DNA of 64,000 nt from Tamarix chinensis (lineage: Eukaryota > Streptophyta > Magnoliopsida > Caryophyllales > Tamaricaceae). The stretch spans positions 95,533,470 through 95,597,469 of the forward strand of contig CM060175.1 in the NCBI GenBank assembly GCA_030549775.1, given 5' to 3'. Made by a program: the position numbers and the translations under genes. The stretch's first letter is position 1, and every line of letters starts with the position of its first letter. Shown piece after piece: positions 35,800-48,132 of this stretch. The notes under the pieces were generated by a model. It had not been told where the DNA came from. It saw only the letters and a list, made by a program, of their open reading frames with translations, and made no database searches.

Positions 35800-36900
35800 T
35801 ACCTCATTGCTCATGCTCATGCTCATTTCCAATCAAAATTAGGGATCTAAAGAGGCTTTATGGTAGATGAAAGTGATATTCTTTCCATACATATGCTTCT
35901 CTTTGTTCACTCGATCCTTATTTTGATGAAAATTTTCTTCTACTATAACCAGCTCTTCTTCCACCCGGGCCATGTTTCTCAATAAGATCCATGAGGACCT
36001 CCTCAACCAGACCATCCTCACATATGGACATGGCATCGTTATACTCATTACTCTCACTTGAATTTGGAACTAAAGTACTAGAGATATCTTTTTACGCCTA
36101 TAATTGATTTACCATGTTGATCACAAAACTCATTTTCTCCTCTAACATTGACATCTTTCCTTTCAACTTAATTTTAATTTACATAAGTTGCTTTTTTTCA
36201 TTTATTAATGCTTCAAAGAGATTGTCCATTTTTTTTTCTAAACTTAACTTCTTGTCAAGGATATTAACAATAATGTGAACCTTCATATTTGAGATTGTAA
36301 GGATCTTGATAATTATCATTCATCTCCCATCCAAAGTTGTGGCGATGCCTCATTCTCGGATAGTACACACTTATGTAGGGGTCATATCTTTGGAAACATT
36401 GAAAGCTTGAACATCATGTTATATCTATCGTCCTCCTTTCATAGCTTTTGAACGGTGAGCATATGGGTTTCTCTGTGTGTGGCACACTTCATTTGTAGTA
36501 ATGACTCCAATAACTTTGGTAATCCATAAAACAAGAGTAGTGAGTTGATAAAGTCTATCATCAAGTTGACTTGAACTTATCACATTTACTATAGCATGAT
36601 GATTAATGTGAAGTTGTCCATAGCCCAAATACCCAGCCTTATCCACCTAAAGGACATAAACACCTCACAAAAGAAGGTTAAAAGTTAGACAAACACACCA
36701 AAAAATTCTAAACACATAAACACTAAAAGAAAAGGACACTCAAAAAAACATATTTAGAGCTAAAAATCCTATTAATCTAAAGATTCGACTTCCCACAGAT
36801 ACTCTTACCTCTAAACAAAAGGGTGACACAAAATTGAAGAACAAACAAACAATAAATAAAGAAAATACTCTAAAAACACTAGATAAATAAATTTAAAGTC
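35800..36900 (-). pseudogene. Ty3/gypsy gag remnant (Athila/Tat-like)
   Basis: Internal sequence following the minus-strand primer-binding site and LTR. Broken frames include a segment reading about PRMRHRHNFGWEMNDNYQDP (36,280-36,360), similar in layout to the asparagine/tryptophan-rich gag region of plant Athila/Tat elements, and a Lys/Glu-rich coiled stretch (36,080-36,250). No protease or polymerase is present, so the element is truncated at the direct repeat near 35,755. Assignment rests mainly on the primer-binding site and position. Confidence 0.45.
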
Positions 36901-36923
36901 ACCAATTCCTGGCAATGGAGCCA
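36901..36923 (-). other. Ty3/gypsy primer-binding site
   Basis: On the minus strand TGGCTCCATTGCCAGGAATT resembles the TGGCGCCGTTGCCGGGGA-type site used by plant Ty3/gypsy elements, with C-to-T-like decay. It lies a few bases after the LTR end CACCCCA. Confidence 0.7.
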
Positions 36924-36929
36924 AAAATT

Positions 36930-38857
36930 GGGGTGACCGTAGGTGGCACACAATTTAAACTCTCCTGTTATCAATTATAGTATTGGTAAATAAGGGTATC
37001 GTTATAAACTAAGGATCGAGAGAGATCATTTATATCTATCTAGAAAACAAATAATAAAACAAAAGACTATAAATCACACAAAATAAATAATAAGAAAAAA
37101 CACAGTTATTGGGGTTCAAAATAAAAAAAATAAAAATTAAATATAACCAAATAAGAAAATAAATATGGATGAATGTAAATATAACAAACGTGCTAGAGAA
37201 TTGATTTCCACCACTAGATTAGGTTGAGATAAATTAATTAATTCCTATGTCACCTATTAGTCACAAGAAAGATATCGACCAAGATATAAGCTAGAAGTAG
37301 GTCTATATACCTTATATTACTTTTCTAAAGTAATTAATATGACAAAGTTTCAATATTAAATTCTATTGAATTATAGTAGTATAGGTGTAAAAATAGGCTC
37401 CCATATTTACCCACATATAATGCATTAAGAATTAGTGGGAGGATGTCATTATAAGTACCCAAACTAGTACATCAAGTATGTATAGCTGTATTTCCCACCT
37501 TTGACCTACATGTGTCTAAGTGTTCTACTACTCTGATGATAATCACAAAAATATTAGTTGAATTATTATATAACCTAGTTGCAATTTATACACATGAATC
37601 TTGCATATTTATGTAGTCACCTAGCAAGCATATAATCCTACATATTATTATTATGAGGAAGCCAGAATAAGGCATGCATCATATAAATTATACTTGACAA
37701 AATCACACATATAAATGGTATCAATTAAAGGAGAATCAAATGACACTCTCATGACAATTAGATTAAATATAGAAAATATTATTAAAATCTCCAAACATTG
37801 TTTAGGGTTTCAATCTCATCCCTAACAAAAAGGAATTTAGCCACTCATCATATATAAATTAATTACACATTGCATATAATAAGATAGGAAAATAAAAGAC
37901 AAAAAACCAAAGTGAAAACAAGCAGCAATCGGATGACCCTCGGATGACCACTTTGTCTTCTCTCCCTCACATGAATAATCCTTCTCCTCAACTTGAATGT
38001 TGACTTGAATTGGATGATCCTTTGTGTAAATCCAGGTGCGGGATTAGCAAATTAAAGGCTTGTGAAGATGGAGTTAATGATTTTGTGGATCATTTAAAGG
38101 AATTAAACCACAAATGGAATCATTATGGAGATGGATGAAGAACTCTGAACTGTAAATCCTATGTTGTTGGCAAAATTGATAGAAGATAATTACAAATTAG
38201 GGTTAGACAATGATTGAATTGAATGAATGATGGATTAATAAAAAAAATGGAGGTGGAGGTTAAAGATGAAAATGAAACCCTAATTACGAATCTTAATATT
38301 AGAGACTCTAAATTAGTTCTTCTTCGCAAGTTTTGAGTTAGAGATGTATATATAGGTTTATAAAGGGTGAAAAGGCATGTATTAGGTGTATGGGAAGATA
38401 AGATAAAAGTTGGAAAATATTTAAAAATTTCCTATGTCAATATTGCAAATCCATGGCTGTTCTAGTGGCTCTAGATGACCTACGATTGATGGACAGTTGA
38501 CTACCTATTATTGGGTAACTTTTAGCAATTTCTGATCAACAACTTTAACTTGCAACACAATTTTAACCATGATCCGGTCTGATTAAGAAAAAGTATGAAA
38601 CTTGAGTCAACTCAATCAAATATTTGATGAAAAAGTTATGCTTGAAATACCAAAAGATATTTTTGTTATTTCATGTGAAAGTTACGGTTGACCTTTTCAC
38701 TTGTAAAACATTTCAAAGCACCTCAGTTTTATTTCTTTTCATGACTGATTTCAAATGAGTAGCTATAATTAAAGAGATGTTAAATCGGACATTTAAAGAA
38801 AAAGTAATGTACGAGGATTAATACTATAAACCTAGAGCATAAGATACACTTATCACA
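36930..38857 (-). mobile_element. Ty3/gypsy LTR, about 1.9 kb
   Basis: On the minus strand it starts TGTGATAAGTGTATCTTATG and ends GGTCACCCCA, just before the primer-binding site. Non-coding. The matching second LTR is absent from the window, so only the 5' end of the element survives. Confidence 0.65.
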
Positions 38858-38865
38858 TAGTCTGT

Positions 38866-39052
38866 GCCAAGTTGGTGATTGTCTTATCTCAAATTTGTGA
38901 TTATTTACTCCATGTCATATCTCTTTAAACAATTCTTTGGAGCAGTGACATTATTATTTAAGAATAATTTGTGTCTGAAATGTTGTTTTTCTTAAACTCT
39001 TTCCATGTGTTGGAAAGTATTTATTTATTTTAACAAAAATATAGTTATTTAA
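38866..39052 (+). repeat. Direct repeat, right copy
   Basis: Diverged partner of 35,551-35,755, starting within ten bases of the outer edge of the gypsy LTR. Either both belong to an older element that hosted the gypsy insertion, or a local duplication created them. Confidence 0.7.
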
Positions 39053-39253
39053 CAATCCTATAGAACACCATGTCTTATGCAGTCCGATATATCATATAAT
39101 TTGCTTATATATGTGTGTACAGGCGCGTGGGCGTGATTAGGTTCATATTTGCCTTATTTAGGGAAGAAGATTAATGTGTGTGGAATTGGCGGTTTGGTTG
39201 TACGTATTTGACTATAATTAATATATTCAATTTTTTGTTGAGATAAAAAATCT

Positions 39254-39363
<110 letters not shown>

Positions 39364-40929
39364 TTTCCAAATATTAACGACATGATCGCCATCCAATATC
39401 CCACCAAATTTGATATTTCAATTAAGATTATTAGGCATATCGGAAATCCAAAATAATGTTCAACTGAATAAGGCAGCCATACATGTTTTCATCGATAAAT
39501 AAATTAAAATTTTGGTATACAAGTCGCTATATACTATAGGCAGCACAGGAATGCTGCTGTGGTGCATGCACCACGTGGACATGCAAGCTATTCATTTGAG
39601 CATTGCATTACACACCAAAGTTGAATCGAGCATTCAACGAGAGGAGTCTCATTATTCATTTGTGGTCGATCGGAGGAACTTACATGAAGACTACGTACTT
39701 GAGTCTTTTTCTCTCGGTATAATTCTTCTGAATGCTGGGAAGCGGTTTCCTTATTGGGCTCGGCCCCCATGGGTTTCAGTTTTGCTCTGAAATTTTGGTT
39801 GGAAATGAGTCTGTCATGGATGGGTCTTGTACAAATTTCATTATTCCAATTTTTTAAATTATCGTAGGTCAATTATTCGGCAGCACAGGGACATGGACGG
39901 GGATGCGAAACAGAAGCGGAAGGAATTGGAAAAACAACAATTCTTCAAAAAAAAGGAAAATGACAAAATATATATTAATCTTTGTAACTAATATAATAGA
40001 TATAAACTGATTGCTTTAGTTAATAAGGCATTATATGCCTATATATATTCGTATAAAAACATGGCTTATTTGTTTTCCTTAATTTTACCTTTCTAACAAT
40101 TACACTATAATAAACCCACGTTATATGATAAGCTAAATCATGTTTATGTTACTTTCCAAGATGCTTCAATCATATATTAATTTAAATTCATTTCCTAGGT
40201 AGGATCCTATTCACTCCATCCAATAATTGTGTGTGATCCACGTGTAGCTTTTAATGTTTATACCATCATAATCTATGTCACATATTATATGTACTTTTTA
40301 AATAATACATATATACATAGATACTATAAGTTATTTAAGAACACTTTATTTCCGAATCATATTTCTCCTAGAAAAATGACCGCAATTGAATATACCATTG
40401 TAGTTTTTTTATTTATGTGCATACTATATAACTATCATTGAACTTCTAAATGACTTATGCGTTCTTATTCTATGTATGTATTTTTCACCTAAATATATTT
40501 CTTATAAAAAAAAAACTATACAAAATCTCAAAGTATACTTTGTACACAAAATGTATCATCATAATATATACAATAAATCATCATAATTATTTCCTTTTTT
40601 ATTTAATGCATGTATATTTTTTCCTAAAACATTTTTTTTAAATTAATATGATGCTATCAAATTATAGATAGTAAACTTATAGTTGTGTTGAATAAATACA
40701 ATCACAATCTTTTAATGATTTCATTACATCTATTATATATGTGTTATTATTTATTTCTTTATAAAGAAGACATTTATATAGATATTAACAGTGTAGCTAT
40801 AAAATTACTCGCTCATCATTTCTTTGTTCAATTGTAAACTTTGAAAAACTCTAACCCTTCAAGTATGGAGACCATGAATCTCTTTATGAGTCTACTTCAA
40901 TGTGAAACTATTAATCTATGTAAGAAAGT
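39364..40929. other. Intergenic AT-rich sequence
   Basis: No supported gene. Overlapping opposite-strand frames of about 90 codons exist at 39,512-39,872, but neither resembles a known family or shows splice context. The rest is AT-rich, low in information. Confidence 0.35.
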
Positions 40930-41855
40930 TTGATACAGACCCCAACTAGCGATTAGATATCAACACACCAAACATACCTCACTCGAAACCCCAAGGTGTA
41001 ATATCCCAAAACCAACTAATATGAACCCTAAAAACATAATCTCCTGGGTGTCCTTAAGGGTAATCACTCGAGAAAAGCCCTAACTCTACCCAAAAGTTAG
41101 CTCAAGAGTGGAAGGTTGACCCCCCATATAAACTACCCAAAAATTCCCTTAGTTTTTTTGTATGTGGGATCACATTATTTCCACCCCCTTTAGACCACAC
41201 ATCCTCGTGTTGCCTTCGTCAACGATTGAAACAAGTTTGCAGGGAGCTTTCAATTGAGGCTAGACTCCAATAGTAAATGATACGAACCTCGTTTAGCGGT
41301 TAGATATCGTCACGCCAAATGTAACTCACTCAAAATTTAAAGGTGTAATCGCCCGGAACTAACTAATATATACTCCAAAAATGTAAGTACGCCGAAAGAC
41401 CCAGTCATAATCATTTGATAAGAGCCTTAAATCCACCCTTAGCTCAAGAGTAGATGGTTGACTCCCTAGATAAAATGTCCAAATATCTCCTTAGTTTTTT
41501 TAATATGGGATCACATAATTCCCACCTCCTTCAGACTACTCATCCTCGTGTTGCCTTCGTTGGTGATCGGCATGAGTTCATAGGGAGTTTTCGACTGATG
41601 TTAGGCTCTGATACCAAATAATACAGATCCTATCTAGCGGTTAGATATTATCACGCCAAACAGGCCCCATTAAAAACCCAGGCTATAATTGCCCGGGACC
41701 AACTAATATCCCATATACGTAATCGTCCGAGATGCCCCAAATATAATCTCTCGAGAAGAGTCCTAGCTCAACTCAGAAGTTAGCTCAAGAGTGGAGGTTT
41801 GACTCCCATATAAATTTTCCAAATATCGCCTCAATTTTTCAATGTGGGATCACAT
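40930..41855 (+). repeat. 345-bp tandem repeat, 2.7 units
   Basis: Units begin near 40,930, 41,276 and 41,617. Each has 'agcg(a/g)ttagatat', 'cacgccaaa', 'ggtgtaat..ccc', 'ccaactaata', 'ttagctcaagagt', '(t/a)atgtgggatcacatt' and (units 1-2) 'catcctcgtgttgccttcgt'. The third unit is cut in 'gggatcacatt', exactly where LINE coding homology begins. No coding capacity. Confidence 0.85.
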
Positions 41856-44408
41856 TAAAGTTAGCAAGGAGGAGGTTCGAGATGTAATATTTTCCATGGG
41901 ACCTTTTAGAAGCCTGGGACTAGATGGATTTTGCTCAATTTTCTTTCAGTGTTGTTGGTACACAATTGGTCCCAATCTTCACTACTTAGTTGCCCATACT
42001 TTCTCTTTGGGTTATTTTCATCCTTCTCTCAATGATACTCTCATTTCACTTATTCTGAAAGTTGATAATCCCATCATCATCTGGGAATTTTGACCTATTG
42101 GTTTGTGTAATATTAAATATATTACCAAAGTTCTCGCTAGTAGGCTCAAACCTATCATGGATAGAATTATTGGTTCGGAGCAAAGTAGTTTTTTATTTGG
42201 TAGCCAAACTCGTGATGACAATATCATTGCCCTGAGAGGCTTTTTATACCATAAGGAGGATAAAGGAAAAGAAATGAGTTATGGATTTGAGAATTGATTT
42301 GGAGAAAGACTTTGATAGAATTTAATGGAGTTTTATTGAAGACAATCTATGGTGTGTTGGTTTATTAGAGAAAATAATTAAGCTCATTGTGCATTGCATT
42401 TCATCTCACATAATCAAAGTGTTGTGGAATAAGGAGGTTTTCAAGCCTTTTTTTCCATTCAAGGGGTATCCAACAGGGCTATTCAAGCCCTACATTTTTG
42501 TTCTCTACATGGAGCGCATAACCCAGATTATAAGACAAAGGGTTGTAGATAAAATATGGAAGTCTACTTCCATTTTGTGGGCAGGTTTAAAGATTTCACT
42601 TTTTTTTTCACAAATGATCTCCTACTCTTTGTTAGATCATACCTTTCTTAAGTTAGAGTTATCATGGATTATCTTAATACCTTTGATAAAGCTTCAAAAC
42701 AAAAGTAAACGTCAACAAATCTACTCTCTTTATTTCCCTAAATGTTACTATGGGTGTTATGAATGAAATTCAAATTGTTATTAGAATGAATTCAGTTAAA
42801 TCCTTGGGACAATACCTCGATGTTAATTTTCATACATGGGAGGAGAAATAAGGGCTTCTACACCTCGATGTTGATAGGGTACAAAAAAGGATGTTTGCTT
42901 GTCAACCACGACTTTTTTCCATGGCAGGTTGTGACACCTTAATTCAAGCAGCGACAACTGGGTTACCTTTATATATAATGTATAATGAGAAGCTTCTATA
43001 GGGTGTCATGGAGATAGGTAACTGATTGAATTAAGGCTTTCTCTAGAGTTCTTTTACCCATAAATGACATATCCACTTAGTTAGCAGGACTTCTCTTTGT
43101 ATCCCAAAGGAAAAGGGAGGCTTGGGTTTATGTTGTACTAAGACTACTAATCAAGCCACTATTATGAAAATTACTTGAGATTTCATGCATCAAAATGAGC
43201 TACTCTGGGTTATATTTCTATGTGAAAAATATTGCAAGTAAGGTTGCTTGCACCTGGAACAAACCACAACATATGCCTCACCCTTGTGGAGAAAATTAAT
43301 AAGATCGAAGCAATTGCAACCAAGCATCAAATGGGTTGTTAGGTCAGGCAACAATGTTCACTTATAGAATGACTGGTGGGTAGGACCTACTCCTTTAATC
43401 CAATAAGTTTGAGCTGACCTACCTAATGATGATAAAGGAAAATTGGTGAAAGAATACATTGGCCCTAATGGTTCATGGAAGTGAAATATTCTACAAGATC
43501 TCTCTATCGCCAAAAAATTGATGGAACTTGCAACATTCTATTTGGATCCATATAGTGTCCTAAATGACTAATCTGCCTGGGGACTCATTAATGATGGCCA
43601 TTTAAGCTTGAAATCGGCTTATAACCTACTTGAAGAGGAGCTTACTCGTATCTCTCCTAAGTGGTCTCTCATTTGGAAGCTAAAGGTGTGTCACCATATC
43701 AATAACTTTACTTGGCTTGTTGTGAATGAAAATATCCTTAAAATGATTCTTGAGTTTGATGTCACTTGGCCTCATATGCTAATTACAAATAGTGCAATCA
43801 TCAGATATAAGATATCCTTCACATCCTCCATGACTACCTTTTTTAGTAGGGTGGTTTGGATTGATTTGCTCTTGGCAGAGGACAACAACATCTTCTTCTC
43901 CAACAACCTACATGGTTGGTTTTAGATAAATCTATGTCAAATGCATAGCATGGCTAATGATGGCCCCCTAGGCTTTAACCTTCATTGTAACTTGCTGATA
44001 GTTGTGGTGCTAGAGAATTAAAATGATCCTCTACGACAATCATTATTACCCTATTAGGGTAACAACATGTCTCCAAAATTTTGTTCTTTAATAATGTTGA
44101 GCTTGGAATGTCTTGCAATAAATCCAAATCCTAAAAGTAGGAAGCATTGGCAAGCTATTGCCTATTCTCGTCCTGAGTGAGATGTGATTAATATCAACAT
44201 TTATGGTAGTGCTTGGTCGAACCTTGGAAATATTTCTGCTAATGGAGTGGCTCGTGATAAAATTGGATATTGGGTTTCATGTTTCTCAGCTAATTTAGGA
44301 TATGGCACAATTTTGTTGGTCAAGTTGTGGGGAATTTGGTATGGTCTTGACGAGGCTATAATCGGATGTGGATTTTTCCTACAATGCTATATGAATTTAG
44401 AGAAGTGA
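41856..44408 (+). pseudogene. L1-type LINE remnant, 5' truncated (RT to RNase H)
   Basis: Broken frames follow the plant LINE ORF2 order. Early RT has SLGLDGFCSIFFQCCW and TLISLILKVDNP (41,905-42,080), then PIGLCNIKYITKVLASRLK and SEQSSFLFGSQTRDDNI (42,095-42,230). The catalytic region reads FTNDLLLF (about 42,610), where FADD/FTDD would be expected, so one Asp is lost. The zf-RVT-like segment LKSAYNLLEEEL and WSLIWKLKVCHHINNFTW lies at 43,600-43,720, and the RNase H-like end INIYGSAWSNLGNISANGVA at 44,190-44,390. Stops and shifts throughout show it is inactive. The endonuclease domain is missing. Confidence 0.8.
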
Positions 44409-45480
44409 TAAGAACAAAATTTATACATATTCTTCTAAGCTTTCCAATGCATCCAATGTCATCTCGTTTTGGTTCTAAACAAAGAAGTTATGAATAATTT
44501 TACAAAAGTTACCCATTGCATCGTCTAGGGCATGAGCATAGCACAAACGGGAACTAGGTGTGGCGTAATCGTGCACAAAGCATGTAGCGATTTGAGATGT
44601 TGAGATCAAGAATGCCACACAGTCTGGTTATGCAAGGTTGGCACATTTGTGCAACACCAACGATGTTGAGATCAACAAAATCGCATAGTCTGGACGTGTA
44701 AGACAAGCATGGTCATGCAGCAACTGCTACTTAATGATCATGCACACTACCTGCTCCCTTTATTCAGTAGACTTTTCCTACAATGAGAGGAGGGTGGAAA
44801 GTTCTAGACATTTTTCTTTTCTCTCTTTTTCTATAGATATAAACTCCACTAATGTAATTCAAAATTTTCTCATTAATTATTAGATTTAGTTCTTGTTTTA
44901 TATCTTGTACGCACTCTTGACATCAGATTCCAGGCTTATATACGGTTTCATATTTCTATCCTTATTTTTTCTATTTATTATGTCCAATGTTATTTACGTT
45001 CCTTTATTTTATTTCTGACATTTTACTACAACTATGAGTGGGTATCTTCTTCTCTTTTTTTTCTTTTTGGGATTGGATCTAGTTTAAATTGTTAATTAAC
45101 AATAAATTAGTTTAATTTTTGTTCCAAGTGCTTGAATTCTTGAATTCAATTAGTCGAACTACATTTATGGTTGAGTTGCTTGATTATGATTTGACTAGAC
45201 ATGGGTATTTAATCAAAGAATTGAAATATGAACACTTGTAACCGAAAATCTAACAATTGAATGGAATAATTGAAAGATAAAAGTAGGCTAGAGTCACTTG
45301 AAAATTTTATTGAGTTAGCATAGAACGTAATAGATTTGATTGTCACCATAAATCGAAAATTAATGACTAATCAATTTAATTGCCAAATAATTATTTAAAA
45401 TCGATAGGGTAAAATAATATAATTTAACTAATAGGCTTTTTTTGATCAAACAACTGTACCTAATATAATTAGATTTTTGC
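44409..45480. mobile_element. Probable LTR-retrotransposon debris
   Basis: Non-coding. The stretch 44,510-44,760 repeats 'gcatagtctgg', 'gtgcacaaagcatg' and 'gagatcaa' phrases of the kind found in plant gypsy LTRs. 44,950-45,300 has LTR-like phrases ('gattggatctagtttaaatt', 'gcttgattatgatttgactag'). No ends or target duplication were defined. Confidence 0.35.
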
Positions 45481-46435
45481 TACCATTGGCATTACTATTT
45501 ATTTTTATTTTGTTAGTCATTTTCTACTTCCCAAATTTAATTTGTCTAGATAGTCATAATTTATGAAGATTTAGTAATTAATAACATACGACCTTGATGT
45601 GCTATAACAACTTACGCGCGCTTGTAGTTTGACCCATCATTCATCAAATACTATCTATAAATAGGGCTATCAAGGGAAAGAAATTTAATTGTTACATTAT
45701 GCTGCTAGTAGCTAAGTGATACGTACTTATTATTACCAAAAATATATGTATTCATTATTACAAAATGTGTATTTTATGTTTATGATATGCGAGTTTGTCA
45801 ATCTAAGATGTACATATATAGCTATAGGATGCTCGCCTTATAAATATATGTGTTTTTTTTTTTAAAATAAAATGTGTATGTGTTTCTTATTGCTTTATAA
45901 ATAATAGATGATGTAAGATGTACATTTATCCTATAAATATGCATATTATTTTTAATCAAATATATATTTACAGCATATGTATTCATCTCTTGTTATTTTA
46001 TAAATAAAATATGTGTATTTTGGTAGATGAAATGTATATTTTTATTATGGAATGTGCATTTTTATTTTTACATCTAAGATATGTCGATATACGTATCTAT
46101 TTATAAGGGGAAAATATGAGTTTTTTTTTGGATAAAATTATTTTATATTTTAATTAATCTAAATTAACATTAATATAATTTATTTATTTGTTAAATTTTT
46201 TTGCAAAATACTGTAGCATAGTGCAAATTGCGCAAGTAATTACTAGCTATTAGATACATACAGTAGCACAAAATGATGAGGTAAAACGTCATCCGACTCA
46301 TCTCTGCGAGTTTGGTAATCGTTCAAACGTTCCATAAGCATCATCAATAACCAAAAAGAGGGAAACCCAAAAAGCCAGAGCCGTCCTTGCTACCTATACA
46401 TACATATATGTATATATTTAAGGTACTAACTAATA
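45481..46435. other. STOMAGEN downstream region
   Basis: AT-rich DNA with repeated 'atgtgtat' / 'ataaatatg' words at 45,720-46,100. No gene is seen. It includes the 3' UTR of the minus-strand STOMAGEN gene immediately below 46,436. Confidence 0.4.
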
Positions 46436-46686
46436 CTATTGCCTATGGCATACACATTTGTAGTGATAAGCACTATTAACGGGGTCATTGCCATCCACCG
46501 GAACTTGCTCGGCTCTACACTTGTATTTGCATCCTCTGCATTCGTTGTATGTGCACGTCGGCGCAATCGATCCGATGAGCATTCTTCTGGGTCTCCAATA
46601 GTCTCTCAATTTTGCTTTGCACTTCAATGGAGTTCGGCATAGTTTATTCGACAAACGGTCTTCTGAGCCTAGCTCAATTGCCATTC
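46436..46686 (-). CDS. EPFL9: EPFL9 exon 2 (propeptide and mature stomagen)
   Basis: 251 nt ending TAG at 46,438-46,436. It encodes GMAIELGSEDRLSNKLCRTP and a basic stretch, then the mature cysteine-knot peptide with Cys spacing C-x5-C-x2-C-x3-C and a final CVC. This exon alone identifies the gene. Confidence 0.95.
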
Positions 46687-48094
46687 CTGCTCCATAATAA
46701 TATTCTGTCATTTTCTAACCTATCGTTCTTGTATCGAAATAAGCTCAACTATAAACTTCTTTAAAACTACTTTTAAAAAAATATTTATCTAAGATAATTA
46801 TTTTTAATGAATAATTTGGAATAATAATTAAATTTTTAGTATTAACATGTAGGGTGATATGTTGGATGAAAGGGCATTTGAATAGAATATGTTATCAAGC
46901 TAAGAGCAACAATAGCAACTCATCCACGCTTTTATGAACAAATTAATATTATTTAAAATATTGTAGCGTATAATAGTTAAGAACCAAGTCCAACATGTAA
47001 ATAGAACGCATTTATTGAATTCTTCCTCCACAACAATTTTAGTGTACAAAAATAATATTAATTAATATTTGTACCTATTAATCTCGTATCAATCCAGACC
47101 GGATCAATTAATTATAATATATCATGCATTATAGTGATGAATGATGATGTGCCGAATGGAATAGTCGGTCAATAAAGAAAAGTTTTAATAACTCATATTC
47201 ATATTAAATGTCATTTTAACCAAAAATAAATGACATTTCATATTTTTAATGTAAAAATAATAATTATTCTTCGCAAGCCATCCCTCCTTAATTATTTTCT
47301 TTTACAAACATTATTTAGTGAAGTTTATTTAATAAAAATGTAATTGTCAATTTGTAAAGCTTTTGAATAAGTATATAATAGTCTCATATAATATTCCTTC
47401 CATATCGAAAATAAATTTATTATGTCATTAAATTTTTATATAAAAAGAAAAGTTATTTTAAAAAATATTTTTTTTTTATTTTTTCTTTATTTTTTTAATT
47501 ATATATACATTAAATATTTTATTATTTTTAATAAATGATGTTAATATAATTTTAAAACTATTTTTATTATTTATTTAATAGGTTTATAAACATAATAATT
47601 TTCTTTTAATATGAAAGGATTATTATTTATTTAGAATAGGAGATAGTATCGAGCTGAGCGCAAAGATAACCTGTCAAAAATCTTTCTGAATTTTGATGCC
47701 ACGGTTGATTAAAATAGAGCAAGCGGCAAGCAGGACTACCCATGCATGTCCCGCGGGCTACTAGTATTCTTCTAATCTAGCACTGATCCGTTTTAACATT
47801 GAACTTCAGTACTTCACATCACTTGAGGCTTCATTTCAAATGGCTCATGCTTTTCTCGTTTATGGGCTCGGTCCAATCCTTCAAAATCTAACAAATAACA
47901 TACCGCTAGATATGGATAGTTTGAAAATTTTTGGGCCCGGTAAAACTATATATATATATATATATATTATAACTTTACATGTATTTTGGGAATTTTACCT
48001 TATTAAGAATTACAAATAGCTAGTTGCCTTCAACAGCTAACAACCATAAGTTTCGCAGTAATGCTTTATTTCGGCCCTAGTTGCTCTTTATTTG

Positions 48095-48132
<38 letters not shown>

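Noticed and set aside
39512..39872. Overlapping 92- and 94-codon frames on opposite strands
   Set aside because: No recognised motif, mutually overlapping, and no exon or promoter evidence.
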